A stretch of 45,453 nucleotides of DNA from Hyphomicrobiales bacterium (GTDB taxonomy: Bacteria > Pseudomonadota > Alphaproteobacteria > Rhizobiales > Devosiaceae), in assembly GCA_027066315.1 (NCBI GenBank), contig JAMONZ010000035.1, forward strand, positions 1 to 45,453. Reading direction: 5' to 3'. The position numbers and the translations under genes were made by a program. Shown piece after piece: positions 34,986 to 44,020 of this stretch. Below the pieces are notes generated by a model. That model saw only the letters and a list, made by a program, of their open reading frames with translations, made no database searches and was not told the DNA's origin. Position 1 is the first letter of the stretch, and each line of letters begins with the position of its first letter.

Positions 34986-35450
34986 ATGTCAAATATTTGC
35001 GATCATAACAGATGCAAAAAAAGCGCAAGAAAAGCTGCTGAGCATTTATGTAAAGAATTGGGCGTTCGCTTCACTACGCACAGGCGCAGAGTTTTTGAAA
35101 TTATATGGCAAAGCCATAAAGCAATGAGTGCTGCCCAAATCATGCAACAGATGGACAACAGCCAACCACCAATCACCTATCGTGCGCTTGATTTTTTAAA
35201 AAATGCAGGCCTGATACATCATGTAACAAGTTTAAATGCCTATGTCGGTTGTTTACACACACAAAACCCAAATCATATTGGCCAATTACTCATTTGCACC
35301 AGTTGTTATAATATTGTTGAACTTGAACCCAAAACTGCAATCGAAAAACTGACCTTTGAAGCCAAGCAGCATGGATTTCGCCCCAACCAGACGCATATCG
35401 AAATGCTTGGCACATGCAAAGACTGCCTAAAAAATGAGCGCAATGCCTAA
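34986..35450 (+). CDS. zur: Zur-type zinc-responsive repressor (Fur family)
   Basis: A 154-residue Fur-family protein. The structural zinc site is C104/C107 (CTSC) and C144/C147 (CKDC), both intact. A regulatory site like that of E. coli Zur is visible: H78 or H79, C89, H97 and E112 (GLIHH, YVGCLH, NHIG, VELE). This pattern separates Zur from Fur. The winged helix spans about 25-80 (TTHRRRVFEII...ITYRALDFLKNAG). N-terminal C5, H7 and C10 are extra potential ligands. AAGG precedes the ATG. Divergent expression with the membrane protein and likely autoregulation follow from the palindromes. Confidence 0.85.
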   Translation: MSNICDHNRCKKSARKAAEHLCKELGVRFTTHRRRVFEIIWQSHKAMSAAQIMQQMDNSQPPITYRALDFLKNAGLIHHVTSLNAYVGCLHTQNPNHIGQLLICTSCYNIVELEPKTAIEKLTFEAKQHGFRPNQTHIEMLGTCKDCLKNERNA

Positions 35451-35544
35451 AAAATAGCTACGCCCTAGTGTTCAGACTTATATATTGATTCACATTACCT
35501 GATTAACTATATGATTTTGCTAGATTTTCATGTAATTATAGCAA

Positions 35545-35561
35545 TTGGCACAGTCTATGCA
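35545..35561 (+). promoter_or_regulatory. Sigma-54 promoter of glnB
   Basis: TTGGCACAGTCTATGCA has GG (35547-35548) and GC (35559-35560) separated by exactly ten bases, as required for -24/-12 recognition by RpoN, and the TGGCAC part matches the consensus. Start of transcription would be near 35572, about 33 bases before the glnB ATG. Sigma-54 control implies nitrogen-starvation activation by an NtrC-type protein; I see no clear NtrC site. Confidence 0.8.
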
Positions 35562-35589
35562 TTATTTATGATATAGAATTAATATCTAA

Positions 35590-35943
<354 letters not shown>

Positions 35944-36011
35944 GCCTGTGCGCAACCGCCCTATCCCGTTTATACAATTTATTAAATCTAAGAAATAAGG
36001 ACTAAGCTAAC

Positions 36012-37421
36012 ATGAGCTCTGTAAAAGAAATTTTGAAACAAATAAAAGACGAAGCAATTGAGTATGTAGACTTTCGCTTCACTGACCCAAGAGGCAAACT
36101 TCAACATCTAACGCTAGATGCGAGCATTGTTGATGAAGACATGTTTGAAGATGGATCTATGTTTGATGGCTCATCTATTGCTGGTTGGAAAGCAATTAAC
36201 GAGAGCGACATGGTGCTAATGCCTGACGTTTCTTCTTCTTATATTGACCCATTCTTTAGCCAAGCTACTCTTTCTATCAATTGTGATATTCTTGAGCCAA
36301 ATACTTATCAGCCATATAATCGTGATCCTCGCACTACTGCAAAAAAGGCAGAGGCTTATCTAAAGTCTTCTGGCATTGGCGATTCTATTGTTTTTGGCCC
36401 TGAGCCAGAATTCTTTTTGTTTGATGATGTGAAATATGCAAATCAGCCATATAATACTGGTTTTAAGCTAGATCATTTTGAACTTGGTATAAATTCTGAC
36501 GCTGATTATGAAGCTGGTAATAGCGGCCATCATATTGAGCAAAAAGGCGGCTATTTCCCTGTTCCCCCTGTTGATAGTGCGCAAGATATTCGCTCTGAAA
36601 TGCTTACTTTAATGAAAGAAATGGGCGTAACAGTTGAAAAACACCACCATGAAGTTGGCTCAGCTCAACATGAATTGGGAATAAAATATGCCCCAATCAT
36701 TGAAAGTGCTGACCAAGTGCAGATTTATAAATATGTAGTGCAGCAAGTTGCAAATGCTTATGGCAAAACTGCAACCTTTATGCCAAAGCCTGTTTTTGGT
36801 GATAATGGCACTGGCATGCATTGCAACCAATCTATTTGGAAAGATGGCAAGCCGCTTTTTGCTGGTGATGAATATGCAGGCCTTTCAAAAGAAGCACTAT
36901 ATTATATCGGTGGTGTGATTAAGCATGCAAAAGCCATCAACGCTTTTACAAACCCTGCAACAAATTCGTATAAACGCCTTGTTCCCGGATATGAAGCCCC
37001 TGTTTTACTTGCTTATTCTGCTCGCAATCGCTCGGCTTCTGTTCGTATTCCTTTTGCACAATCACCAAATGGCAAACGTGTTGAGGTTCGTTTCCCTGAC
37101 CCAATGGCAAACCCGTATTTAGCATTTTCATGCCTGCTAATGGCTGGGCTTGATGGCATTAAGAATAAAATTCACCCTGGTGAGCCAATGGATAAAGATC
37201 TTTATGAACTTCCACCTGAAGAGTTAAAAGGCATTCCAACGGTTGCAGGCTCTTTGCGTGAAGCACTTGATGCACTCGACAAAGACCGTGACTTCTTAAA
37301 AGCTGGTGGTGTGTTTGATGACGATCAGATTGATGCCTATATTGCACTTAAAATGGAAGAAGTAATCCGTTTTGAACATACCCCACATCCAATTGAGTTT
37401 GAGATGTATTATTCTGGCTAA
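36012..37421 (+). CDS. glnA: Glutamine synthetase, type I
   Basis: A 469-residue GSI enzyme. Signatures are [22 protein letters not shown] near 53-75, the glutamate-binding [16 protein letters not shown] and the ATP-region [34 protein letters not shown]. The adenylylation site is conserved as [10 protein letters not shown] (tyrosine near residue 397). It condenses glutamate and ammonia to glutamine. Regulation by PII and an adenylyltransferase is therefore likely, and the glnB sigma-54 promoter may drive both genes. A strong terminator follows. Confidence 0.97.
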   Translation: MSSVKEILKQIKDEAIEYVDFRFTDPRGKLQHLTLDASIVDEDMFEDGSMFDGSSIAGWKAINESDMVLMPDVSSSYIDPFFSQATLSINCDILEPNTYQPYNRDPRTTAKKAEAYLKSSGIGDSIVFGPEPEFFLFDDVKYANQPYNTGFKLDHFELGINSDADYEAGNSGHHIEQKGGYFPVPPVDSAQDIRSEMLTLMKEMGVTVEKHHHEVGSAQHELGIKYAPIIESADQVQIYKYVVQQVANAYGKTATFMPKPVFGDNGTGMHCNQSIWKDGKPLFAGDEYAGLSKEALYYIGGVIKHAKAINAFTNPATNSYKRLVPGYEAPVLLAYSARNRSASVRIPFAQSPNGKRVEVRFPDPMANPYLAFSCLLMAGLDGIKNKIHPGEPMDKDLYELPPEELKGIPTVAGSLREALDALDKDRDFLKAGGVFDDDQIDAYIALKMEEVIRFEHTPHPIEFEMYYSG

Positions 37422-37464
37422 GGCAAAATTTTCTTATACTCAATTTTTGAGCACATCTAAAATT

Positions 37465-37492
37465 AGAGGCTTCATTTGAAGCCTCTTTTTTT
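37465..37492 (+). terminator. Rho-independent terminator after glnA
   Basis: AGAGGCTTCA (37465-37474) and TGAAGCCTCT (37477-37486) form a 10-bp stem with a 2-nt gap in the loop (adjusted by end opening), followed by a run of seven Ts. It ends the glnB-glnA transcript. Confidence 0.92.
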
Positions 37493-37560
37493 GTATGAAA
37501 TTTTATTCTTAGCAATGTAATTTTAGACTTGATATTGAAAAAATAATTCTCTATTTAGCG

Positions 37561-37582
37561 TATATTAGAATAATCTAATATA
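37561..37582 (+). promoter_or_regulatory. 22-bp palindrome upstream of the YeeE/YedE genes (candidate ArsR-family operator)
   Basis: Arms TATATTAGAAT (37561-37571) and AATCTAATATA (37572-37582) are complementary at all but the central step. It ends just before the ribosome site AGGAG and so would overlap promoter or start of transcription. Its AT-rich symmetry resembles sites of BigR/SqrR-type sulfide-sensing ArsR repressors as I recall them; no regulator gene lies in the window. Confidence 0.6.
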
Positions 37583-37594
37583 TAGGAGATTGAT

Positions 37595-38179
37595 ATGAAT
37601 ATAAGACTACCATGGCTTTTAGGGGGCATACTTTTAGGAGTGGTCACTTTATTTGCCGTAATGCTTGTTAAGCCCGTTGGGGTTTCAACACAATTTGTTG
37701 TTCTTGATGCAATGGTTTGGGACATGGTTGCTCCTGATACTATTGTTGAAAATCCAGATAACGCTAAAGGATATGGATCAGAAAATGCATATCTAAATAA
37801 AAGCGGTGGCAAATATGCTGCAAATGCTAAAAACCCGCTAAATTATAGCTTTGTTTTTGTAATTGCTATGATTGCTGGTGCTGGACTTTCTGCACTATTG
37901 GGCGGAGACAAAGCCAAGGGCAAGCGATCTGAAATGCCAGATGTATGGCGCAAGCGATTTGGCCCATCAAAAAGCAAACGCTATATAGCAGCTTTTGCTT
38001 CTGGATTTTTTGTTTTGTTTGGCGCTCGCCTTGCTGGTGGGTGCACATCTGGTCACATGATGAGCGGAATTATGCAAACTTCACTTAGCGGTTATTTATT
38101 TTTTGTTGCCGCATTCGCTATTGGAACACCACTTGCAATCATTGTTTATCGTGGTGCTGGTAAAGGAGAATTATCATGA
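37595..38179 (+). CDS. YeeE/YedE-family sulfur-compound transporter, first half
   Basis: A 194-residue membrane protein that has the first of two family repeats: GFFVLFGARLAGGCTSGHMMSG carries the key cysteine (near residue 151). An inserted periplasmic-type segment of about 60 residues (WDMVAPDTIVENPDNAKGYG...) follows the first helix. YeeE/YedE proteins such as TsuA import thiosulfate through conserved cysteines; others handle sulfide-derived sulfur species. Here the protein is split into two cistrons, the second overlapping by four bases (ATGA). The sulfur-oxidation genes in the same window make sulfur import plausible. Confidence 0.88.
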   Translation: MNIRLPWLLGGILLGVVTLFAVMLVKPVGVSTQFVVLDAMVWDMVAPDTIVENPDNAKGYGSENAYLNKSGGKYAANAKNPLNYSFVFVIAMIAGAGLSALLGGDKAKGKRSEMPDVWRKRFGPSKSKRYIAAFASGFFVLFGARLAGGCTSGHMMSGIMQTSLSGYLFFVAAFAIGTPLAIIVYRGAGKGELS

Positions 38180-38790
38180 CAATCGTTATTCTTGCAATAA
38201 TCATAGGTCTTGCCTTTGGTTTTACGCTTAATAGAATTGGCGCAACCAACCCGCAAAATATTATAAATATGCTTCGCCTAACAGATTTACGCCTGTTTAA
38301 AAGCATTGCATTTGGTATTGGTTTATCATCTGTCTTATTATTTGGTGGCATGGCTATTGGTTTAATTGATCCTGCACACCTATCAGTAAAATCTGCCTAT
38401 ATTGGCGTTATCATTGGTGGTGGCATTTTTGGTGCTGGTTTTGCCATTGGCGGCTATTGCCCTGGAACAAGCCTAGGGGCGGCGGCTGTTGGTCGTAAAG
38501 ATGCATTATTTTTCATTGCTGGCGGTTTGTTGGGCGCATTTGCCTATATGCTTAGCTATGGCTGGATAAAAACTACATTCTTATTAGACAAGATTGCAGG
38601 CGGCAAGGTAACTCTAGCTGTTAGTGGAAATGATAAATATGATGCATTATTCTCATCATTTTCAGGAACCACACTTGCTTTAATACTTGGTGTAGCATTC
38701 ATGGCTTTTGCTTGGTTTCTTCCAAATGAAATTAGCGAAAAACCAAAAAACGATAAAGCTAATATTGCAAAGGCTTCAAACAAAGCATAA
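38176..38790 (+). CDS. YeeE/YedE-family sulfur-compound transporter, second half
   Basis: A 204-residue membrane protein with the second family repeat, GAGFAIGGYCPGTSLGAAAVGRKDA, whose cysteine (C95) matches the paired cysteine of the fused transporters. Its ATG overlaps the first gene's stop, so the pair should be made together and assemble as a complex. The end is hydrophilic and lysine-rich (EISEKPKNDKANIAKASNKA), probably cytoplasmic. A terminator follows 30 bases after the stop. Confidence 0.88.
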   Translation: MTIVILAIIIGLAFGFTLNRIGATNPQNIINMLRLTDLRLFKSIAFGIGLSSVLLFGGMAIGLIDPAHLSVKSAYIGVIIGGGIFGAGFAIGGYCPGTSLGAAAVGRKDALFFIAGGLLGAFAYMLSYGWIKTTFLLDKIAGGKVTLAVSGNDKYDALFSSFSGTTLALILGVAFMAFAWFLPNEISEKPKNDKANIAKASNKA

Positions 38791-38820
38791 CTGAAGCATA
38801 AATTATGAAAAATAACTTTA

Positions 38821-38846
38821 AGGGCTTCTTTTGAAGCCCTTTTTTA
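38821..38846 (+). terminator. Rho-independent terminator after the YeeE/YedE pair
   Basis: AGGGCTTC (38821-38828) and GAAGCCCT (38833-38840) form an 8-bp stem with a TTTT loop, followed by six Ts. Confidence 0.92.
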
Positions 38847-39340
38847 TGGGTAAAAATAAGTAAAAGATACCCAGACTAAAGATTATCCCACCATTCAAGC
38901 AAAGTAGAACAACACTGACAATGAAAATAAAACTAGTGGACGTAAAACACATAGATGGTTGAGTTGGTACGCAAAACTTAAAAATCCGACTCTTAACCAT
39001 CCATGCATTTCTAGATTCTGGTCAATTATAAAGTTACTCTTATTATATCGAACAGACATGTTACGGATACTCCATACTAAAAACCGCATTTGTCTAAACT
39101 AGCATCTCCGATTTAAAAAAGTGCTGATACAAAGGAAAGTAAAAGTAAAAATAGGCATTTTTTGCCTGCCTAACTGTCCGATTTTGAACCACTTTCAAAT
39201 TCAATTATGAAAATGAGTTTATCCTTTTGCTGTTAAAAAAGATAATTTTTTTGCTTGAAATATTCTACAAAGCCTACAATCTCTAGCGTTTATGCTATGA
39301 AACATCTATTGCGATTCGCAATGAAAGTGCTGGAGTGAGA
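38847..39340. other. Gene-free stretch between YeeE/YedE and parE
   Basis: About 490 bp without a credible coding frame on either strand; the short frames there have no ribosome site or recognisable sequence. The most obvious structure is a 14-bp bulged hairpin, GATGGTTGAGTTGG (38954-38967) with CCGACTCTTAACCATC (38986-39001) and an 18-nt AT-rich loop. A smaller hairpin AGGCA/TGCCT lies at 39153-39167. The parE promoter must be near its right end; its ribosome site is GGAG at 39332-39335. Confidence 0.6.
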
Positions 39341-41353
39341 ATGAGCCAAGATAAAGACCTATTTGCAAATGATTTAATTAATCAAGCATCATCAACCACA
39401 AAACCAAAAAAGCCGCTAAAATCCTCTAGCGTTGATGGATATTCTGCTGCTGACATTGAAGTTTTAGAGGGGTTAGAGCCTGTTCGTCGTCGCCCTGGAA
39501 TGTATATTGGCGGAACAGACATAAACGCCCTGCACCATTTATTTGCTGAAGTTATCGACAACTCCATGGATGAGGCAATCGCTGGACATGCCACACGTAT
39601 TAGTGTGCATCTTGATAAAGATGGCTATCTCACGATTATTGATAATGGTCGGGGCATTCCAATTGGAGCGCACCCTAAATTCCCAGATAAGTCTGCTTTA
39701 GAAATTATTATGACCACCCTGCACGCTGGGGGGAAATTTGATAGTGATGCTTATGAAACCTCTGGTGGCTTGCACGGAGTTGGCATTTCAGTTGTTAATG
39801 CACTATCTGACGATTTAATTGTAGAAGTTGTTATCAATCAAATTCTTTATCGCCAAACCTATTCAAAAGGTCATGCAAAAAGCGAACTTAAAGAAATAGG
39901 CAAAGAGCATAACAGACGTGGCACTTCTATTCGTTTTCACCCTGATCCTGAGATTTTTGGCGATAAGCTAAAATTTATTCCTGCTAAAATTTTCAAAATG
40001 GCACGTGCAAAAGCATATTTATTTGGTGGAATTGAAATTCGCTGGTCATGCGATGAAGAAATTGCAACTGACGACATACCATCAAAACAGACTTTCTTAT
40101 ATAAAGGCGGTTTACGTGATTTTATGGAAACACGCATAGAGGGCGTTACCCGAATTGTTGATGATATTTTTTCTGGCATTGTTGGCACTCCAGGAAAACA
40201 CGGAGCGGTGGAATGGGCAATCTCATGGTTTATTGGCGATAGCTTTACCTCATCTTATTGTAACACAGTTCCAACCCAAGATGGCGGAACACACGAAGCT
40301 GGACTAAGAGCTGCTCTATTAAAAGGGTTAAAGGCATATGCGGAGCTTACAAATAACAAGCGAGCTTTAATCATCACGGCAGAAGATGTGCTTGGTTATT
40401 GTGGGGCAATGCTTAGTGTTTTTGTGCGAGAGCCTGAGTTTGTTGGCCAGACAAAGGACAAATTAGCTAGTATTGAGGCTAGTAAAATTGTCGATAATGC
40501 TGTTCGTGATGCTTTTGACCACTGGCTTACTACTACGCCATCACAGGCAAATAAATTACTGGAATGGGCAATTGAGAGAGCAGAAGAGCGGGTACGGCGG
40601 CGCAAGCAAAAAGAAATTGACCGCCAAAGTGCTACTAAAAGACTGCGCCTACCTGGAAAACTTGCCGATTGCTCACAAAGAGGGGCAAAGGGAGCAGAAT
40701 TATTCATTGTTGAAGGAGATAGTGCTGGTGGATCTGCCAAACAGGCTCGTAACCGCAAAAACCAAGCGGTTTTACCACTCAGAGGCAAGGTTCTTAATGT
40801 TTGTGGATCTAGCATAGAAAAAATATCAGCAAATCAGCAAATTGGCGACTTAATTCAGGCTTTGGGATGTGGAACTCGAGATAGATATAATGAAGATGAT
40901 CTTCGGTATGAAAAAATTGTTATAATGACAGATGCTGATGTTGATGGAGCGCATATTGCAGCACTATTGATGACTTTATTCTTCCAAGAAATGCCTCAGT
41001 TAATCGACAATGGCCATTTATATTTAGGAATGCCACCGCTTTTTCGCATTACACAAGGTGCAAAAACACTTTATGCAATGGATGACGAGGACAAAGATCG
41101 TTTGATGAGAGAAGAATTTTCAGGCCGTGGAAAAGTTGAAGTAACACGATTTAAAGGACTTGGAGAAATGCCTTTCAAACACCTTAAAGAAACGACTATG
41201 AACCCAAAAACGCGCAATATGTTGCAAATAAATATTCTTGATGATCGTTTATCTACTAGCACTTGTGTTGAACGGCTAATGGGAAACAAACCAGAGGCTC
41301 GCTTTGAATTTATCCAAGATAATGCTCAATTTGCTACAGATTTAGATGTGTAA
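39341..41353 (+). CDS. parE: DNA topoisomerase IV subunit B
   Basis: A 670-residue type IIA topoisomerase ATPase subunit. The GHKL ATPase has LEGLEPVRRRPGMYIGGTD, the ATP-binding IDNSMDEAIAG and TIIDNGRGIPIGAHP, GGKFDSDAYETSGGLHGVG; the TOPRIM region has VEGDSAGGSAKQARNRKNQAVLPLRGKVLNV and TDADVDGAHI. The spacing and C-terminal pattern fit ParE rather than GyrB. The ATG at 39341 has GGAG five bases upstream; an in-frame GTG two codons earlier is less likely. It decatenates daughter chromosomes together with ParC, not in this window. Confidence 0.95.
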   Translation: MSQDKDLFANDLINQASSTTKPKKPLKSSSVDGYSAADIEVLEGLEPVRRRPGMYIGGTDINALHHLFAEVIDNSMDEAIAGHATRISVHLDKDGYLTIIDNGRGIPIGAHPKFPDKSALEIIMTTLHAGGKFDSDAYETSGGLHGVGISVVNALSDDLIVEVVINQILYRQTYSKGHAKSELKEIGKEHNRRGTSIRFHPDPEIFGDKLKFIPAKIFKMARAKAYLFGGIEIRWSCDEEIATDDIPSKQTFLYKGGLRDFMETRIEGVTRIVDDIFSGIVGTPGKHGAVEWAISWFIGDSFTSSYCNTVPTQDGGTHEAGLRAALLKGLKAYAELTNNKRALIITAEDVLGYCGAMLSVFVREPEFVGQTKDKLASIEASKIVDNAVRDAFDHWLTTTPSQANKLLEWAIERAEERVRRRKQKEIDRQSATKRLRLPGKLADCSQRGAKGAELFIVEGDSAGGSAKQARNRKNQAVLPLRGKVLNVCGSSIEKISANQQIGDLIQALGCGTRDRYNEDDLRYEKIVIMTDADVDGAHIAALLMTLFFQEMPQLIDNGHLYLGMPPLFRITQGAKTLYAMDDEDKDRLMREEFSGRGKVEVTRFKGLGEMPFKHLKETTMNPKTRNMLQINILDDRLSTSTCVERLMGNKPEARFEFIQDNAQFATDLDV

Positions 41354-41397
41354 ATATTTTTAAAAACTGCCAAGGCTAAACCTTGCGTTAACAAAAG

Positions 41398-41457
41398 ATT
41401 AAGTTGGTTGTTGACTTAATACTTTTGAGCGTTATGTTTCGCTCAATACTTAGTCAA
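41398..41457 (+). other. Nested inverted repeats between parE and the helicase gene
   Basis: Within 60 bp there are ATTAAGT/ACTTAAT (41398-41404 with 41414-41420), TTGAGCG/CGCTCAA (41425-41431 with 41440-41446) and TTGACT/AGTCAA (41411-41416 with 41452-41457), so alternative stems overlap. No U-run follows. It could be a 3' or 5' regulatory RNA structure. Confidence 0.4.
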
Positions 41458-41500
41458 TCATTGGCAAAAGCTATAATTTTAATAATTTTGAGCAGATAAT

Positions 41501-42883
41501 TTGAGTGAAAATTTTTCTAAACTTGGTTTAAGTGCAAAAGTAGTTCAGGCTGTTAATGCAGCTGGATATACCGAGCCTACCGAAATTCAAGAACAAGCAA
41601 TCCCCCACGTACTTCAAAAAAGTGACGTGATTGGCATAGCGCAAACTGGCACTGGCAAGACAGCATCATTTGTTTTGCCTATGCTTACGCTTTTAGAAAA
41701 AGGGCGAGCAAGGGCTCGTATGCCTCGCACATTAATCTTAGAGCCAACCCGTGAATTAGCGGCTCAGGTGCATGAGAACTTTGAAAAATACGGCATTAAT
41801 CACAAGCTAAATGTTGCTTTGCTAATTGGTGGCGTTTCATTTGGCGATCAAAATAAGATATTAGATAAGGGTGCTGATGTCCTAATTGCCACCCCTGGTC
41901 GATTGCTCGATCATTTTGAGCGTGGGAAATTATTGATGAATGGCGTTGAAATTTTAGTCATCGATGAAGCTGACCGCATGCTTGACATGGGTTTCATTCC
42001 TGATATTGAGCGCATTTGTTCTTTACTACCTCCTCGCAGGCAAACTTTATTCTTTTCAGCTACTATGTCTAACGAAATTTCTAAGCTAACAAGCAGATTC
42101 TTAAAAAACCCGCAAAAGGTTGAAACTGCTAAGAAAAACCTAACTGCACAAACTATTGAGCAAAGACTTCTTAAAGCTGGCTCAAAACCTGCTGAAAAGC
42201 GTAGCATACTTAGAGATCAAATTAATAGCGAAGCTGATTTGAATAATGCGATTATCTTTTGTAATAGAAAGCGTGATGTTGCGACATTATTGCGCTCTAT
42301 GACACGTCATAAATTTAATGCTGGTGCATTGCATGGTGACATGGATCAAAAATCACGCATGGACACGTTGGCTAAGTTTAAAAATGGGGATTTAAAAATT
42401 CTCATTGCTAGTGATGTTGCAGCTAGAGGGCTTGATATTCCTAATGTTAGCCATGTGTTTAATTATGACATTCCTATTCATGCTGAAGATTATGTGCATC
42501 GCATTGGCCGCACAGGCAGAGCCGGAAGAAGCGGAAAAGCATTTTCTCTTGTCACCCCTGCCGATACTAAATATCTTGAGGCAATTGAAACTTTAATAGT
42601 TAAAAAGATTGAATGGGCAAATAATAAAGAAAAAAATATCGCCGAGACATCTGATAATATCCCAAAAGCTAAGCAGGCTAAAAAACCAACTCCAAAACAC
42701 AATAATCAAAAAAATGAGGCTAGTGACCACAAGAAGCATGAGGCTAGCAACAAGCCAAAGCACAAGAAAGCAGCAGTAATTAACAATAATGCCGCCTCTA
42801 AAAGCTCTCCTTTCGGTAATTTTGGCCCGACACCTGCTTTTTTGTTACAATCAGCTGCTAAACCCGTAAAAATTGAGAAATAA
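41501..42883 (+). CDS. rhlE: DEAD-box RNA helicase, RhlE type
   Basis: A 460-residue DEAD-box helicase. Q motif TEPTEIQEQAIP, motif I AQTGTGKT (47-54), Ia PTRELA, Ib TPGRLLDH, II VIDEADRMLD, III SAT, then ARGLDIPNV and HRIGRTGRAG in the second RecA-like domain. The C-terminal tail from about 385 is lysine-rich and low-complexity (KAKQAKKPTPKH...), typical of RNA-binding tails. The start is a TTG at 41501; the sequence MSENFSKLGLSAKVVQAV aligns with usual starts of homologues. Role in ribosome assembly or RNA turnover is inferred from family. Confidence 0.92.
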   Translation: MSENFSKLGLSAKVVQAVNAAGYTEPTEIQEQAIPHVLQKSDVIGIAQTGTGKTASFVLPMLTLLEKGRARARMPRTLILEPTRELAAQVHENFEKYGINHKLNVALLIGGVSFGDQNKILDKGADVLIATPGRLLDHFERGKLLMNGVEILVIDEADRMLDMGFIPDIERICSLLPPRRQTLFFSATMSNEISKLTSRFLKNPQKVETAKKNLTAQTIEQRLLKAGSKPAEKRSILRDQINSEADLNNAIIFCNRKRDVATLLRSMTRHKFNAGALHGDMDQKSRMDTLAKFKNGDLKILIASDVAARGLDIPNVSHVFNYDIPIHAEDYVHRIGRTGRAGRSGKAFSLVTPADTKYLEAIETLIVKKIEWANNKEKNIAETSDNIPKAKQAKKPTPKHNNQKNEASDHKKHEASNKPKHKKAAVINNNAASKSSPFGNFGPTPAFLLQSAAKPVKIEK

Positions 42884-42963
42884 ATTTCCTATTATCAAGC
42901 AATGGTTAAACTTTATTGATTATGCTCCTGTCAGGACTTAACTGGGAACAAAGAATAATCATC

Positions 42964-44013
42964 GTGAAAAATAGCAAATATGAGTTAGCTCTAAAGTATA
43001 GTAAAAATGCAATTAAACTTCATGAGAGGGGAAGTATTCCTCCTTATCCAAAGTTTTATGAGCTTTTTTATACTTATACTTGTGGAACTCACCCTGCTCT
43101 AAACGAGAAACTTAATGTTATTTTTGCAAAGGGTGACAACCCTAGTGCTGAAGTTGTTGAGGCTTTATATGATGAGTTTTTGAACCCAAATGACGTAGAA
43201 GAAAAACTAGCTCGCGTAGCAAATAACATGTCTGAGCAAATAAACTCCGTTAATGCTTCTATTAATGGTGCTATTTCTAATGCTGATGATTATTCAGACT
43301 TACTAAAAACAGCTATTTCTGGTTTTGGATCTTCTTCTGATAAAAAAAGCCTTGATGCTTTTGTCAAAACAATTATTGATAAAACCAAGGAGATTCAGAG
43401 TGCTAATATTAAGTTAGAAAAAAAACTTGCATCAGCAAAAGATGATGTAACGTCACTAAAATCAAAAATTGACGATGTGCGCCGTGATGCAATGCTTGAT
43501 CCGCTTACAAAAATCAACAACCGAAAATCATTTGATTCATCTATAAAAGCATCTATTGCTCACGCTATTGATAGTAAAGAGCCGCTTTCACTATTAATGA
43601 TTGATATAGATAAGTTTAAATTATTCAACGATAATCATGGCCACCAAACAGGCGATCAAGTGTTGCGATTAGTTGCTGCAACGTTGAGTGCAGGCGTGCG
43701 AGATACAGACTTAACTGCACGTTATGGTGGTGAAGAGTTTGCAGTTATCTTGCCAGAGTCCAAACTAAAAGACAGTGTTAAAGTTGCAAATAAACTTCGA
43801 TTAGCAGTTGAAAGCAGAAAATTGCACAAACGATCTACCGATGAAGATCTGGGGCGCATCACGATTTCGATTGGTGTTGCCAGCTTTAAAACTGGTGATA
43901 ATGCTGAAACGCTTATTGAGAGAGCAGACATGGCTCTTTATGCTGCCAAACACGCTGGGCGCAATCAGGTTGTTGATGAGAATAGTAATATTTTTAAAAA
44001 ATACGCCGCATAA
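42964..44013 (+). CDS. GGDEF-domain diguanylate cyclase
   Basis: About 349 residues if started at the GTG at 42964 (VKNSKYELALKYSKNAIKLHERG); an ATG at 42922 in the same frame adds 14 residues and is also possible, since neither has a strong ribosome site. The N-terminal half is helical with a coiled-coil-like stretch (IQSANIKLEKKLASAKDDVTSLKSKIDDVRRD). The catalytic motif is intact as RYGGEEFAVILPES, and a product-binding I-site RDTD lies exactly five residues before it, so feedback inhibition by c-di-GMP is likely. No membrane helix or sensor domain is apparent. It is convergent with sufA, with a 7-bp gap. Confidence 0.88.
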   Translation: MKNSKYELALKYSKNAIKLHERGSIPPYPKFYELFYTYTCGTHPALNEKLNVIFAKGDNPSAEVVEALYDEFLNPNDVEEKLARVANNMSEQINSVNASINGAISNADDYSDLLKTAISGFGSSSDKKSLDAFVKTIIDKTKEIQSANIKLEKKLASAKDDVTSLKSKIDDVRRDAMLDPLTKINNRKSFDSSIKASIAHAIDSKEPLSLLMIDIDKFKLFNDNHGHQTGDQVLRLVAATLSAGVRDTDLTARYGGEEFAVILPESKLKDSVKVANKLRLAVESRKLHKRSTDEDLGRITISIGVASFKTGDNAETLIERADMALYAAKHAGRNQVVDENSNIFKKYAA

Positions 44014-44020
44014 AAATAGT

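Noticed and set aside
38951-39040. Possible degenerate tRNA in the YeeE/YedE-parE spacer, because of a D-arm-like GAGTTGGTA.
   Set aside because: No acceptor stem or regular T arm can be drawn and the spacing between arms is wrong; the segment is better described as a simple bulged hairpin.
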